64,000 nucleotides of DNA from Nematopogon swammerdamellus (taxonomy: Eukaryota > Arthropoda > Insecta > Lepidoptera > Adelidae). The position numbers and the translations under genes are program-made. Positions 57,026 to 64,000 of this stretch are shown here, one piece after another (position 1 is the stretch's first letter; each line of letters starts with the position of its first letter). The stretch lies in the NCBI GenBank assembly GCA_946902875.1, contig OX336349.1:16143891-16207890 (forward strand), in the 5' to 3' direction. The notes under the pieces are model-generated. The model was not told where the DNA came from. It made no database searches and saw only the letters and a list, made by a program, of their open reading frames with translations.

Positions 57026-57100
57026 GAGTTGAGTTCTTGAAGGACGTATCCATTTCAAAATGGTCAAAGGAGAAGTTTGCTTCTATACCTAACCTAAACT

Positions 57101-57491
57101 AACTTTTTTTTTTATGAATACTGACACGGTTGGCTACATCACCTACAGCGTCCGTGATGTCAGCCCATAACACCGGGTGAACTAGATGCAATGTCAGTGC
57201 TTCCCCCTTTGATCGTGCCGGCTACACTGAACTGGTCGGAAAACACAAGCCATTTACATAGCCGTTTAGACCGACGTTTCATTCAGTGCGATGGTACCAA
57301 CCCGGGCGGGTTAAACCCTACCACCAAGTAAGATTAGGAGGGAAGGGACCTACAGTTTTACGAGGAATCCGAACCTCGGTCAGCCTCCAACGGTCAGCGG
57401 TCACCCATCCAAGTACTGACCGCACCCAGCGTTGCTTAACATTCAATAGCGACAGTTGACTGTCTGCACCACTGAGCTATCGAGGCTGACA
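57101..57491 (-). mobile_element. 5S-SINE, full length, young subfamily
   Basis: Third near-identical member with 6007-6397 and 53104-53503. Confidence 0.88.
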
Positions 57492-57699
57492 ATAACTTAA
57501 CCTAAAACCTACACAACCTAACATGGTTAGCTAGGCACATCACGTATTACACTCGTGCGTGATTCTATTACACTATTTATTTCTATCGAAACTAGATTCA
57601 AATGTCAGCGCTTACCTTGGTTTGGTCGTGCCTACACTGGCACTGGCCGTAAAATACCGAAAAAATAATTCCATTATGTATTAGGTTAATAGTACCTTG

Positions 57700-57850
57700 G
57701 GCGACCAAGCTTCGCTCAGCGTCTACATATGTCTCGTCTATCATATCAAAATTATAAACTAAAAAAAACTTTATCTAAATACAAAATTTCATCCAAATCG
57801 TTAGAGCCGTTTCCGAGAAACCAATTATATAATATTATATAATATAGGTT
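57700..57850 (-). repeat. Family H repeat
   Basis: GGGCGACCAAGCTTCGCTCA and CATCCAAATCGTTAGAGCCG, inverted relative to 28370-28535. Confidence 0.65.
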
Positions 57851-57909
57851 TTGCTCAGTTAAAGTGCATGATCAAGGATTCTGTACATTCTACACCTATG
57901 CATACACTA

Positions 57910-58262
57910 TGTTTTTTTATTGACACTGTTGGCTCATCATCACTTACAACATCCGTGATATCAGCCAATAACACCTTGGTGAACATAGTGCATGTCGGTG
58001 CTTCCATTCAGTCGCGGCGGCTACACTGAACTGGACGGAAAACACGAACTATTTACATAGCCGTTTCAACTGACCTTTCATTTAATGCGGCGGTACCACC
58101 CCGGGCGGGTTAAACCCCTAGTAAGGTAAGAAGTGTAGTAAGTACACAGTTTTACGTGGAATTCGAACCACGGTCAGCCTCCAACGGTTGAGCGATCACC
58201 CATCCAAGTACTGAACGTGCCCAGGTGTGCTTATGATCACGACCACAGTCGACCGACCGCAA
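57910..58262 (-). mobile_element. 5S-SINE, older copy
   Basis: Contains ATCACCCATCCAAGTACTGA, the box C complement, and a normal 3' end. Confidence 0.8.
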
Positions 58263-58324
58263 GTAGGTTTACATGTAAGTTGTAAACCTACTTCTGCAAA
58301 GTAATCGTTATCAGACCAAATTAC

Positions 58325-58605
58325 GTACGGTGTGGGGCCGGTACATATAAAGAGTAACCCCACTGCATCTCCCCCCTGCATGTAGTAAAAGGCGACTAAG
58401 GGATAAAGAGAAGATGCCGTGCTAAATGGCGATAGGTTAGCCACCTCTCACCTAAGCACGGTTCTTACGCCGAGTCATGCAGAAGGTGGGTCTTCGAGCC
58501 TGCTGCTTGATAGTTATCTTGATCTCTAGGACTCCTTGCAGCACAATACGATTTATTCTTCTTATCCCGATTGTCGTGTGGTATGTATGATATAAATTAT
58601 ACGTC
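58325..58605 (+). repeat. Family D repeat in Lyz2 intron 3
   Basis: GTGTGGGGCCGGTACATATA through TATCCCGATTGTCGTG. Confidence 0.7.
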
Positions 58606-58639
58606 GAATGTTTCTTGCATAACCACATCCGAGGGGACA

Positions 58640-59135
58640 GTCACTTAGGGAATCTGGTGTACAATTGTTTGGTAATATCAGGTAACCTTAGGTGGGAGTC
58701 CGAGTAATCTGGAAATCTTAGGCGGTCCCGCGTATCCACAGGGAATCTAGGAATCCCAAGGGAATCATTCGGAATTGATCAAAGTCTTGGTAATCTCAGG
58801 TAATCTTAGGTGGCAGTCCGAGGAATCTGGAAATCTTAGGCAGTCTCGAGTAATCCCTGGGAATCTAGGAATCCCAGGGAATCTAGGAATCCCAAAGAAA
58901 TCATTAGCAAATCCGATCAAAATCTTGGTAATCTCAGGTAATCTTAGGTAATCCTCTAGGAATCTTTGGTAATCCCTAGGAATCTTTGGTAGTCCTTAGA
59001 AATCTTACGAAATCCTAGAATCTTTGGTAATCCTAGAAATCTTTGGTGAACCCTTAGAAATCTTTGGTAATCCTTTAGAAATATTTGGACGTCCTTAAAG
59101 AAACTTGGAAATCCCTAAGAATCTTTGGAATCTTA
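58640..59135 (+). repeat. Degenerate AATC-rich tandem repeat in Lyz2 intron 3
   Basis: A 500-bp stretch built from variants of GGTAATCTTAGG and GGAATCCC, spaced roughly 10-20 bp. It ends about 120 bp before Lyz2 exon 4, the same intron that is repetitive in Lyz1 and Lyz3. Confidence 0.8.
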
Positions 59136-59255
59136 CCTACAATCTGGTGTACAATTTTTGCTCTAGTGACTAACCCCTCGACTACATCCATATTCCACAT
59201 GTGGACACTCGGCGAAGTGAAACGAAGTAATCTTTTATGTGGTCTGTGTTGATAG

Positions 59256-59432
59256 GACTGCAACGAGGACGGCGTCACAGACTGCTTCGACTACATGATG
59301 ATCAACATTAATGGCGGCGGCGTGGACTGTAGCGAGCCCCTCGAACTCACGGCCGTCGGACGAGATCAGCTGGCCCGCTTCAACCAGTGCAGTTTCGACG
59401 AGTATCAAATCGACATTAGAACAGCATTGTAA
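59256..59432 (+). CDS. i-type lysozyme Lyz2, exon 4 (terminal)
   Basis: After GATAG the exon encodes DCNEDGVTDCFDYMMININ, then GGGVDCSEPLELT and a tail ending YQIDIRTAL-stop, 58 codons. The calcium-loop pattern (D1, N3, D5, G6, D12) is retained with Thr at position 8. No tandem copies are present in this gene. The product is 159 aa. A foldback repeat begins about 95 bp after the stop. Confidence 0.9.
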   Translation, partial: DCNEDGVTDCFDYMMININGGGVDCSEPLELTAVGRDQLARFNQCSFDEYQIDIRTAL

Positions 59433-59524
59433 CTAAAGTTAATCTGTGTCAGCAACCTCGCGTCATCATCCGTGAAGCCAGATTCGGCTGCAGAGGCCGC
59501 AGCTAAAAGAAAACATGGAAAACC

Positions 59525-59705
59525 CCCGACCCTTAAAAAATCAAAAATAATTTCCTTTTACTTACTTAAAGGAGTCGGAGCGGAGGACGTGCTAAGTAAA
59601 TACCCGCGCAGCTCTTGAGTTTTTATATTTTATTTACTTAGTAGTCCCCCGAGTCCTTTAAGTAAGTAAACGGAAATTATTTTTGACATTTTAAGGCTCG
59701 GGGTT
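59525..59705. mobile_element. Foldback repeat after Lyz2
   Basis: CCGACCCTTAAAAAATCAAA ... AAAGGAGTCGG is inverted as CCGAGTCCTTTAAGTAAGTA ... TTTTAAGGCTCGGG; arms about 52 bp. Confidence 0.75.
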
Positions 59706-60000
59706 TTTTTAAATTTGTAATTTAGCTTTTATTTCAAGCTTTAAACCGGATGGACGTGAGTCCACTTTTTGAGATAATAATGTTTTTTATTACTTAATTA
59801 CTTGATTAATCACAGACATACATACATAGCTAAGAACCATCCCGATTACCATCAGTTTTCTAATAAAAAAACCGCATCCAAATCGGCCCATCCGTTTGGG
59901 AGCTACGACACCACAGACAGATAAACCCATACACACATACACACACACGTTAAACTTATAACGCCCCTCTTTTTGCGTCGGGGACCTCTAATTATTGGTT

Positions 60001-60350
60001 TGTGGCCTTCGCAGTCGAAACCTTCGGCTCATGGTCGGAGGAGGCGACAGCTTTTGCTCACGAGACAGGGTCGAGGATGGCGGCCGCCATAGGTCACCCC
60101 TCGTGCCTTGCCTGCTTCCGGCAAAGGATTAGCCTGCGGCTATCCAGGGGGGGGAGGGGGGGTACGGCCGGCATCTTCGGCACACTATCCCGGGAGCAAA
60201 ATCGCTTAATGTATGTAATGTATTTTTAGATTAATTTAGTTTTAGTATAAATTTTATAGTTATTGTACATAAGTTATTTCTCTTTATTTAATTGTTATGT
60301 TCTCTTTATGTTTAATAAATTTCTAATATAATTCAAAATTGCACAGTAAA
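60001..60350 (+). pseudogene. Non-LTR retrotransposon C-terminal end
   Basis: FAVETFGSWSEEATAFAHET and FRQRISLRLSRG resemble the C-terminal FxxETxG...xQRIS(V/L)AxQRGN segment of many LINE polyproteins; an AATAAA follows at about 60310. Confidence 0.6.
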
Positions 60351-60547
60351 GTTAGAATGTTTTATTTTTGAGATATGTAAATTTGCAAAAGAAAAACCTT
60401 TCTTTGCAGCATTCGATCTGAAGTTATAGAGCAACAAGTTTTCATTATAACTGAATTTTGGTTCTTTTGAGAAGTAATAAAATGGTAACATGTCTTACGA
60501 TTAGATTAATTTCAAAGAATCATCAACTTTTAGTGTTGGATAATAAC

Positions 60548-60642
60548 TGACATGGCACCTAGTTCACCCGTTGTTATGGGCTGACATCACGGATGTTGCA
60601 GGTGAAGTTGGCGTCAACGCTATCAGGTTCCATAAAAAAAAT
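60548..60642 (+). mobile_element. 5S-SINE 3' fragment
   Basis: TGACATGGCACCTAGTTCAC through GGTTCCATAAAAAAA. Confidence 0.7.
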
Positions 60643-60764
60643 TCAAGTCACGTTCGGACCTCTTCATGAGCGGAGCACTCACTAAGATTTAAGATCCGCC
60701 GCGGCCGGGGCGGATAGCTCAAATGTAACAAATATATGAATATAATTTGAGATTTGAGATTTCG

Positions 60765-61040
60765 AATTTGTTGGGTTTGCAGCCGAAACCCTGGGTCCGT
60801 GGAGCAGTGAAGCCAACAGCTTCTTGAGGAGGCTTGGCCCTCTGCTGGTGGACGCAACTGGTGGCGTCCCGCAATCAAGGGCCTAATTTTTTCAAATGGT
60901 AAAAGCTTGCTAATGCCGCAAATGTTCTGGGAACTTTTGAAAAAACCTGTTTTGATAGTTATTTTAATGTTTGTTAGTAGTTTTTAGTTGTTTAGTTATT
61001 TTAATGACTTTTTTATATTTTCTTGAATAAAAAATAAAGA
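60765..61040 (+). pseudogene. Second non-LTR C-terminal end
   Basis: FAAETLGPWSSEANSFLRRL is homologous to the 60001 fragment; ends TTGAATAAAAAATAAAGA. Both lie in the gap between convergent Lyz2 and Lyz3. Confidence 0.6.
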
Positions 61041-61246
61041 TGGGGAGAAAACATAAGCTTAAATCATATAAAAAGATAAGTAGGCATAACGTAATATTGT
61101 TCTTTAATAGGTATTTTTGACCTTAACACTAAGTGTTTCGTAACGTATGACTTCAAAGACAACTTATACAGATCAAATAAAAAAAAACTAATTTTGGAGT
61201 TTGCTTTTAACCACTTTGTACGTTACGTTCTATCTAAGAGTATTAA

Positions 61247-61393
61247 CTATCCACGTGCAGTGACAGCTTCAGCGATGCACTGGTTGAAGACATTGACGTA
61301 CTGGAACGGCGGATCTCCAGTGCAGCCGTATCCGCCCAGCTTGTGGATCGCCATGTGGTCGTAGCAGTTGATCTCACCGTCGCCGTTGCAGTC
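61247..61393 (-). CDS. i-type lysozyme Lyz3, exon 4 (terminal)
   Basis: The minus-strand exon follows GTGGCAG and encodes DCNGDGEINCYDHMAIHKL, then GGYGCTGDPPFQYVNVFNQC and AEAVTARG-stop (48 codons). It is the downstream-most and only complete copy of the 122-bp series; its TACGGCTGC keeps the G that the other copies lack. A variant poly(A) signal ATTAAA lies at 61103-61108 on the minus strand. Confidence 0.9.
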   Translation of the reverse strand, partial: DCNGDGEINCYDHMAIHKLGGYGCTGDPPFQYVNVFNQCIAEAVTARG

Positions 61394-61416
61394 CTGCCAC
61401 AAGACATCATCGTTAG

Positions 61417-61515
61417 TTAACGCACTGGGGGACAGTTCGCCGGAGCAACGTAGCCGCCCAGCTTGTAGATCGCCATGTGTTCGTAGCAGTTGGTCTCGCC
61501 GTCGCTATTGCAGTC
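61417..61515 (-). CDS. Lyz3 partial exon-4 unit 1 (nearest the terminal exon)
   Basis: Reads DCNSDGETNCYEHMAIYKL, GGYVAPANCPPVR, stop, after a GTGGCAG acceptor. This is a Y-type unit (YEH...IYKL). Loop position 8 is Thr instead of Ile. Confidence 0.5.
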   Translation of the reverse strand, partial: DCNSDGETNCYEHMAIYKLGGYVAPANCPPVR

Positions 61516-61538
61516 CTGCCACAAGACATAATCATTAG

Positions 61539-61637
61539 TTAACGCACTGGGGGACAGTTCGCTGGAGCAGCGTAGCCGCCCAGCTTGTGGATCGCCATGT
61601 GGTCGTAGCAGTTGATCTCGCCGTCGCTATTGCAGTC
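61539..61637 (-). CDS. Lyz3 partial exon-4 unit 2
   Basis: Reads DCNSDGEINCYDHMAIHKL, GGYAAPANCPPVR, stop, with GTGGCAG acceptor. H-type unit. Confidence 0.5.
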   Translation of the reverse strand, partial: DCNSDGEINCYDHMAIHKLGGYAAPANCPPVR

Positions 61638-61660
61638 CTGCCACAAGATATAATCATTAG

Positions 61661-61759
61661 TTAACGCACTGGGGGACAGTTCGCCGGAGCAGCGTAGCCG
61701 CCCAGCTTGTTGATCGCCATGTGGTCGTAGCAGTTGATCTCGCCGTCGCCGTTGCAGTC
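61661..61759 (-). CDS. Lyz3 partial exon-4 unit 3
   Basis: Reads DCNGDGEINCYDHMAINKL, GGYAAPANCPPVR, stop, with GTGGCAG acceptor. Confidence 0.5.
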   Translation of the reverse strand, partial: DCNGDGEINCYDHMAINKLGGYAAPANCPPVR

Positions 61760-61782
61760 CTGCCACAAGACATCACTATGAG

Positions 61783-61881
61783 TTAACGCACTGGAGTACA
61801 GTTCGCCGGAGCAGCGTAGCCGCCCAACTTGTGGATCGCCATGTGGTCGTAGCAGTTGATCTCGCCGTCGCCGTTGCAGTC
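61783..61881 (-). CDS. Lyz3 partial exon-4 unit 4
   Basis: Reads DCNGDGEINCYDHMAIHKL, GGYAAPANCTPVR, stop. The acceptor is GTGGTAG, still a valid AG. Confidence 0.5.
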   Translation of the reverse strand, partial: DCNGDGEINCYDHMAIHKLGGYAAPANCTPVR

Positions 61882-61904
61882 CTACCACAAGACATCATCG
61901 TTAG

Positions 61905-62003
61905 TTAACGCACTGGGGGACAGTTCGCCGGAGCAGCGTAGCCTCCCAGCTTGTAGATCGCCATGTGTTCGTAGCATTTGATCTCGCCGTCGCCGTTGCA
62001 GTC
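61905..62003 (-). CDS. Lyz3 partial exon-4 unit 5
   Basis: Reads DCNGDGEIKCYEHMAIYKL, GGYAAPANCPPVR, stop. The acceptor is GTGGGAG, weaker than CAG. Y-type unit. Confidence 0.45.
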   Translation of the reverse strand, partial: DCNGDGEIKCYEHMAIYKLGGYAAPANCPPVR

Positions 62004-62026
62004 CTCCCACAAGACATCACTATGAG

Positions 62027-62125
62027 TTAACGCACTGGAGTACAGTTCGCCGGAGCAGCGTAGCCGCCCACCTTGGGGATCGCCATGTGGTCGTAGCAGT
62101 TGATCTCGCCGTCGCTATTGCAGTC
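62027..62125 (-). CDS. Lyz3 partial exon-4 unit 6
   Basis: Reads DCNSDGEINCYDHMAIPKV, GGYAAPANCTPVR, stop, with GTGGCAG acceptor. Confidence 0.5.
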   Translation of the reverse strand, partial: DCNSDGEINCYDHMAIPKVGGYAAPANCTPVR

Positions 62126-62148
62126 CTGCCACAGGACATCATTATTAG

Positions 62149-62247
62149 TTAACGCATTGGAGGACAGTTCGCCGGAGCAGCGTAGCCGCCCAGCTTGTGG
62201 ATCGCCATGTGGTCGTAGCAGTTGATCTCGCCGTCGCCGTTGCAGTC
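62149..62247 (-). CDS. Lyz3 partial exon-4 unit 7
   Basis: Reads DCNGDGEINCYDHMAIHKL, GGYAAPANCPPMR, stop, with GTGGCAG acceptor. Confidence 0.5.
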   Translation of the reverse strand, partial: DCNGDGEINCYDHMAIHKLGGYAAPANCPPMR

Positions 62248-62270
62248 CTGCCACAAGACATCACTATGAG

Positions 62271-62369
62271 TTAACGCACTGGAGTACAGTTCGCCGGAGC
62301 AGCGTAGCCTCCCAGCTTGTAGATCGCCATGTGTTCGTAGCAGTTGATCTCGCCGTCGCTATTGCAGTC
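62271..62369 (-). CDS. Lyz3 partial exon-4 unit 8
   Basis: Reads DCNSDGEINCYEHMAIYKL, GGYAAPANCTPVR, stop, with GTGGCAG acceptor. Y-type unit. Confidence 0.5.
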   Translation of the reverse strand, partial: DCNSDGEINCYEHMAIYKLGGYAAPANCTPVR

Positions 62370-62392
62370 CTGCCACAGGACATCATCATTAG

Positions 62393-62491
62393 TTAACGCA
62401 CTGAAGGACAGTTCGCCGGAGCAGCGTACCCTCCCAGCTTGTGGATCGCCATATGGTCGTAGCAGTTGATCTCGCCGTCGCCGTTGCAGTC
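62393..62491 (-). CDS. Lyz3 partial exon-4 unit 9
   Basis: Reads DCNGDGEINCYDHMAIHKL, GGYAAPANCPSVR, stop. The acceptor is TTGGCAG. Confidence 0.5.
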   Translation of the reverse strand, partial: DCNGDGEINCYDHMAIHKLGGYAAPANCPSVR

Positions 62492-62514
62492 CTGCCAAAA
62501 GACATCGCCATAAG

Positions 62515-62812
62515 TTAACGCACTGGAGGAGAGTTTGCCGGAGCAGCGTAGCCGCCCAGCTCGTGGATCGCCATGTGGTCTAGCAGTTGATCTCGCCGTC
62601 GTCACCGTTGCAGTCCTGCCACAAGATATCATCGTTAGTTAACGCACTGGGGAACAGTTCGCCGGAGCAACGTAGCCGCCCAGCTTTTCGATCTTCATGT
62701 GGTTCTATAGCAGTTGATTTCGCCGTCGTCGTTGTAGCTCTGTCACAAGACATCATTAGTTGACGCACTGGAGGACGGTTCGCCGAAACAACGTAGCCGC
62801 TAAGACTTTTTT
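62515..62812 (-). pseudogene. Lyz3 decayed exon-4 units 10, 11 and a fragment
   Basis: The two units nearest exon 3 are broken. The unit with acceptor at 62616 has a 3-base insertion and a 1-base deletion giving a stop right after INCY's position (CTAGACC). The unit with acceptor near 62741 has changed its first codons and reads NCYRTT after a 2-base insertion. A further truncated tail ends near 62812. The acceptor AGs survive, so these could still act as decoy splice sites. Confidence 0.6.
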
Positions 62813-62860
62813 TGAAACAGATAGGGAGCAGCCAAAATGTTATCAACAAGGGTTAAATAC

Positions 62861-62934
62861 CTGTCCATATTTTTCCATATAGCCCTGCACGGCGCGCGCG
62901 GCGCAGTAAGGCTCATTCGCGCAGTTCTGGTATG
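62861..62934 (-). CDS. i-type lysozyme Lyz3, exon 3
   Basis: A 74-nt minus-strand exon between TTGCAG (62935-62940) and a GTATTT donor. It encodes AYQNCANEPYC then AARAVQGYMEKYGQ, very close to Lyz1 exon 3. Confidence 0.92.
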
Positions 62935-63136
62935 CTGCAACATAGAACAAAATATGAAATTAGTAAGACTCTCGAGGTGCTATAGCCCTCTTCCAACTAA
63001 AATGCTACGATCGTAGCTATAAACGTTTTATGAACCTGGACATCGGGCATGTGCTCCAGAAGGGCGTAATACCCGAAATCGACAAGCATGATCGAAAATT
63101 TGTAAGTGTGGAAGAGACGACAGACGTGTTTGTCGT

Positions 63137-63289
63137 CAGCCCAGTACGCCCAGGTGAGATGGAACAAGCCGCAGTGGTCACCCTCGCATTGCTTCAGCTT
63201 GCAGCCTGACACGGCCAGGCAGATGCAACGCAGACACGTGTCCGTCGCTGGGGTCTTAGTGAGTCCTGCTGCACGCTCTTGCGCTGACA
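63137..63289 (-). pseudogene. Lyz3 exon-2 copy C (truncated, no donor)
   Basis: A third copy, again 219 bp further on, is open through CLRCICLAVSGC and LTWAYWAD, but then diverges near 63137 and lacks the GKPT segment and donor site. It cannot splice to exon 3 as a normal exon. Confidence 0.8.
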
Positions 63290-63307
63290 CTGAAAAGCTC
63301 AACTTAC

Positions 63308-63508
63308 CATCAGATTCGTCCGGCGCCTGCCTGCCAACGGTAGGTTTGCCGCCATCAGCCCACTACGCCCAGGTGAGATGGGACAAGCCGCAGTGGTCAA
63401 CCTCGCATTGCTTCAGCTTGCAGCCTGACACGGCCTGGCAGATCCATCGCAGACACGTGTCCGTCGCTGGGGTCTTGATGAGTCCTGCTGCACGCTCTTG
63501 CGCGGACA
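63308..63508 (-). pseudogene. Lyz3 exon-2 copy B (nonsense mutation)
   Basis: A second full exon-2 copy lies exactly 219 bp downstream of copy A, with acceptor CTTTTCAG and donor GTAAGT intact. It has a TAC-to-TAG stop in the TWAYW segment, Cys-to-Trp in CLRWIC, Gly-to-Val in CEVDH and Phe-to-Ser in GLSHL. Because 219 is divisible by three, copy A reads in frame into copy B if unspliced, but the stop ends that frame. Confidence 0.85.
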
Positions 63509-63526
63509 CTGAAAAGCTCAACTTAC

Positions 63527-63727
63527 CATCAGATTCGTCCGGCGCCTGCCCGCCAATAGTAGGTTTGCCGCCATCAGCCCAGTACGCCCAGGTGAGATGG
63601 AACAAGCCGCAGTGGTCACCCTCGCATTTCTTCAGCTTGCAGCCCGACACGGCCTGGCAGATGCATCGCAGACACGTGTCCGTCACGGGGGTCTTGATGA
63701 GTCCTGCTGCACGATCTTGGGCTGACA
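63527..63727 (-). CDS. i-type lysozyme Lyz3, exon 2 (copy A, intact)
   Basis: After CTTTTCAG the exon encodes VSAQDRAAGLIKTPVTDTC, LRCICQAVSGCKLKKCEGDH, CGLFHLTWAYWADGG and KPTIGGQAPDESD, with donor GTAAGT at 63526. It has all family cysteines but Val instead of the catalytic Glu. 201 nt, phase 1 both ends. The upstream signal-peptide exon is beyond the right edge. The donor is only 18 bp from the acceptor of copy B. Confidence 0.9.
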
Positions 63728-63739
63728 CTGAAAAGGCAA

Positions 63740-64000
63740 TCGAATTGCTTTTTTTAATGCATTGTTCTTTAAATGAGACCGATAACTGCTTCATAGACCG
63801 GTGCCGATACAGGTCGAGATGAATGAAAAAGTTTTAAAATTGAAAGTATTATATAATATTAATGACTTAGAAAGAAAGATCTCCAAGGTCTTTCAGAAAT
63901 AGGTGGTAGGACATGAAAGGTTTTTTTATAAGTAACCTGAGCTGTTTGGCCACCATCACTGCTACACCTGGACATAATACAAACCACACGCTATATCCCG
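63740..64000. other. Lyz3 intron 1 (partial)
   Basis: Non-coding; the signal-peptide exon of Lyz3 is expected on the minus strand beyond the window edge. Confidence 0.6.

Larger units (their letters stand above)
61394..62812 (-). repeat. 122-bp tandem array of exon-4 splice units (Lyz3)
   Basis: Equivalent acceptor bases recur at 61393, 61515, 61637, 61759, 61881, 62003, 62125, 62247, 62369 and 62491, exactly 122 bp apart, then at 62615 and about 62740. Each unit holds a branch-point-like TTAACTAAT, a short pyrimidine-rich stretch, an AG acceptor and 99 nt of exon ending in TAA. Diagnostic variants recur at 244-bp spacing (a GAGTACAG variant at about 61794, 62038 and 62282), so part of the array grew by dimers. 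Confidence 0.93.

Noticed and set aside
61539..62632. Series of 75-79-codon minus-strand ORFs starting in the repeat array
   Set aside because: They begin in a frame that ignores splice sites and cross unit boundaries; only the portions after each acceptor make sense as exon.
63106..63822. 238-codon plus-strand ORF
   Set aside because: It is the antisense shadow of the three exon-2 copies; its repeats simply mirror the lysozyme exons.

Overview
This window is eukaryotic nuclear DNA from an insect, most likely a moth or butterfly (Lepidoptera). The genes are intron-containing with standard GT-AG splice sites, and the rest is AT-rich DNA packed with nested transposons and SINEs of lepidopteran character. 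There are no bacterial operons, rRNA operons, CRISPR arrays or viral genes. The order-level call is inference; no species can be named from sequence alone.

Left third (1-19.1 kb): the 5' part of a protein phosphatase 2A catalytic subunit gene on the minus strand (mts in Drosophila). Exon 1 (18736-18837) and exon 2 (1461-1670) are separated by a 17-kb intron; later exons lie off the left edge. The intron is a nest of mobile DNA: two hAT-type elements with exact 8-bp target duplications, LINE 3' ends, an RNA-mediated insertion carrying upstream sequence, SINEs, MITEs and a 145-bp-arm palindrome with a hammerhead-like core. A CpG-rich region upstream of exon 1 carries a CRE and a YY1-type site.

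Middle (19.4-36 kb): no host gene. It holds a 3.2-kb inverted-repeat-bounded segment, two CR1/Jockey-type LINEs (one with an intact 527-codon reverse transcriptase ORF), MITEs and SINEs, and a 2.2-kb hAT-type element into which a second LINE fragment has jumped.

Right part (36-64 kb): a cluster of three invertebrate-type (i-type, destabilase-domain) lysozyme genes. Lyz1 (+; exons 36260-36323, 47434-47640, 50309-50382, 51908-52057) and Lyz2 (+; 54310-54361, 55919-56095, 56671-56744, 59256-59432) are complete. Lyz3 (-; 63527-63727, 62861-62934, 61247-61393) lacks its signal-peptide exon, which must lie beyond 64000. All use the same exon plan with phases 1, 1, 0. The encoded proteins are small, cysteine-rich and (Lyz1, Lyz2) secreted; all lack the Glu of the classical i-type catalytic pair, so they may not be muramidases.

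The outstanding observation is tandem duplication of splice-competent exon pieces in these genes. Lyz3 has an array of 122-bp units, each holding a branch-point-like motif, a 3' splice acceptor and two thirds of exon 4 ending in a stop codon, repeated about 11 times before the genuine last exon; Lyz1 has two such units. All units share a one-base deletion relative to the real exon. Lyz3 also carries three exon-2 copies at a 219-bp period, and Lyz1 a decayed second exon-2 copy. The repeated exon-4 segment encodes an EF-hand/dockerin-like calcium-loop pattern. Intron 3 of Lyz1 and Lyz2 also carries unrelated minisatellites.
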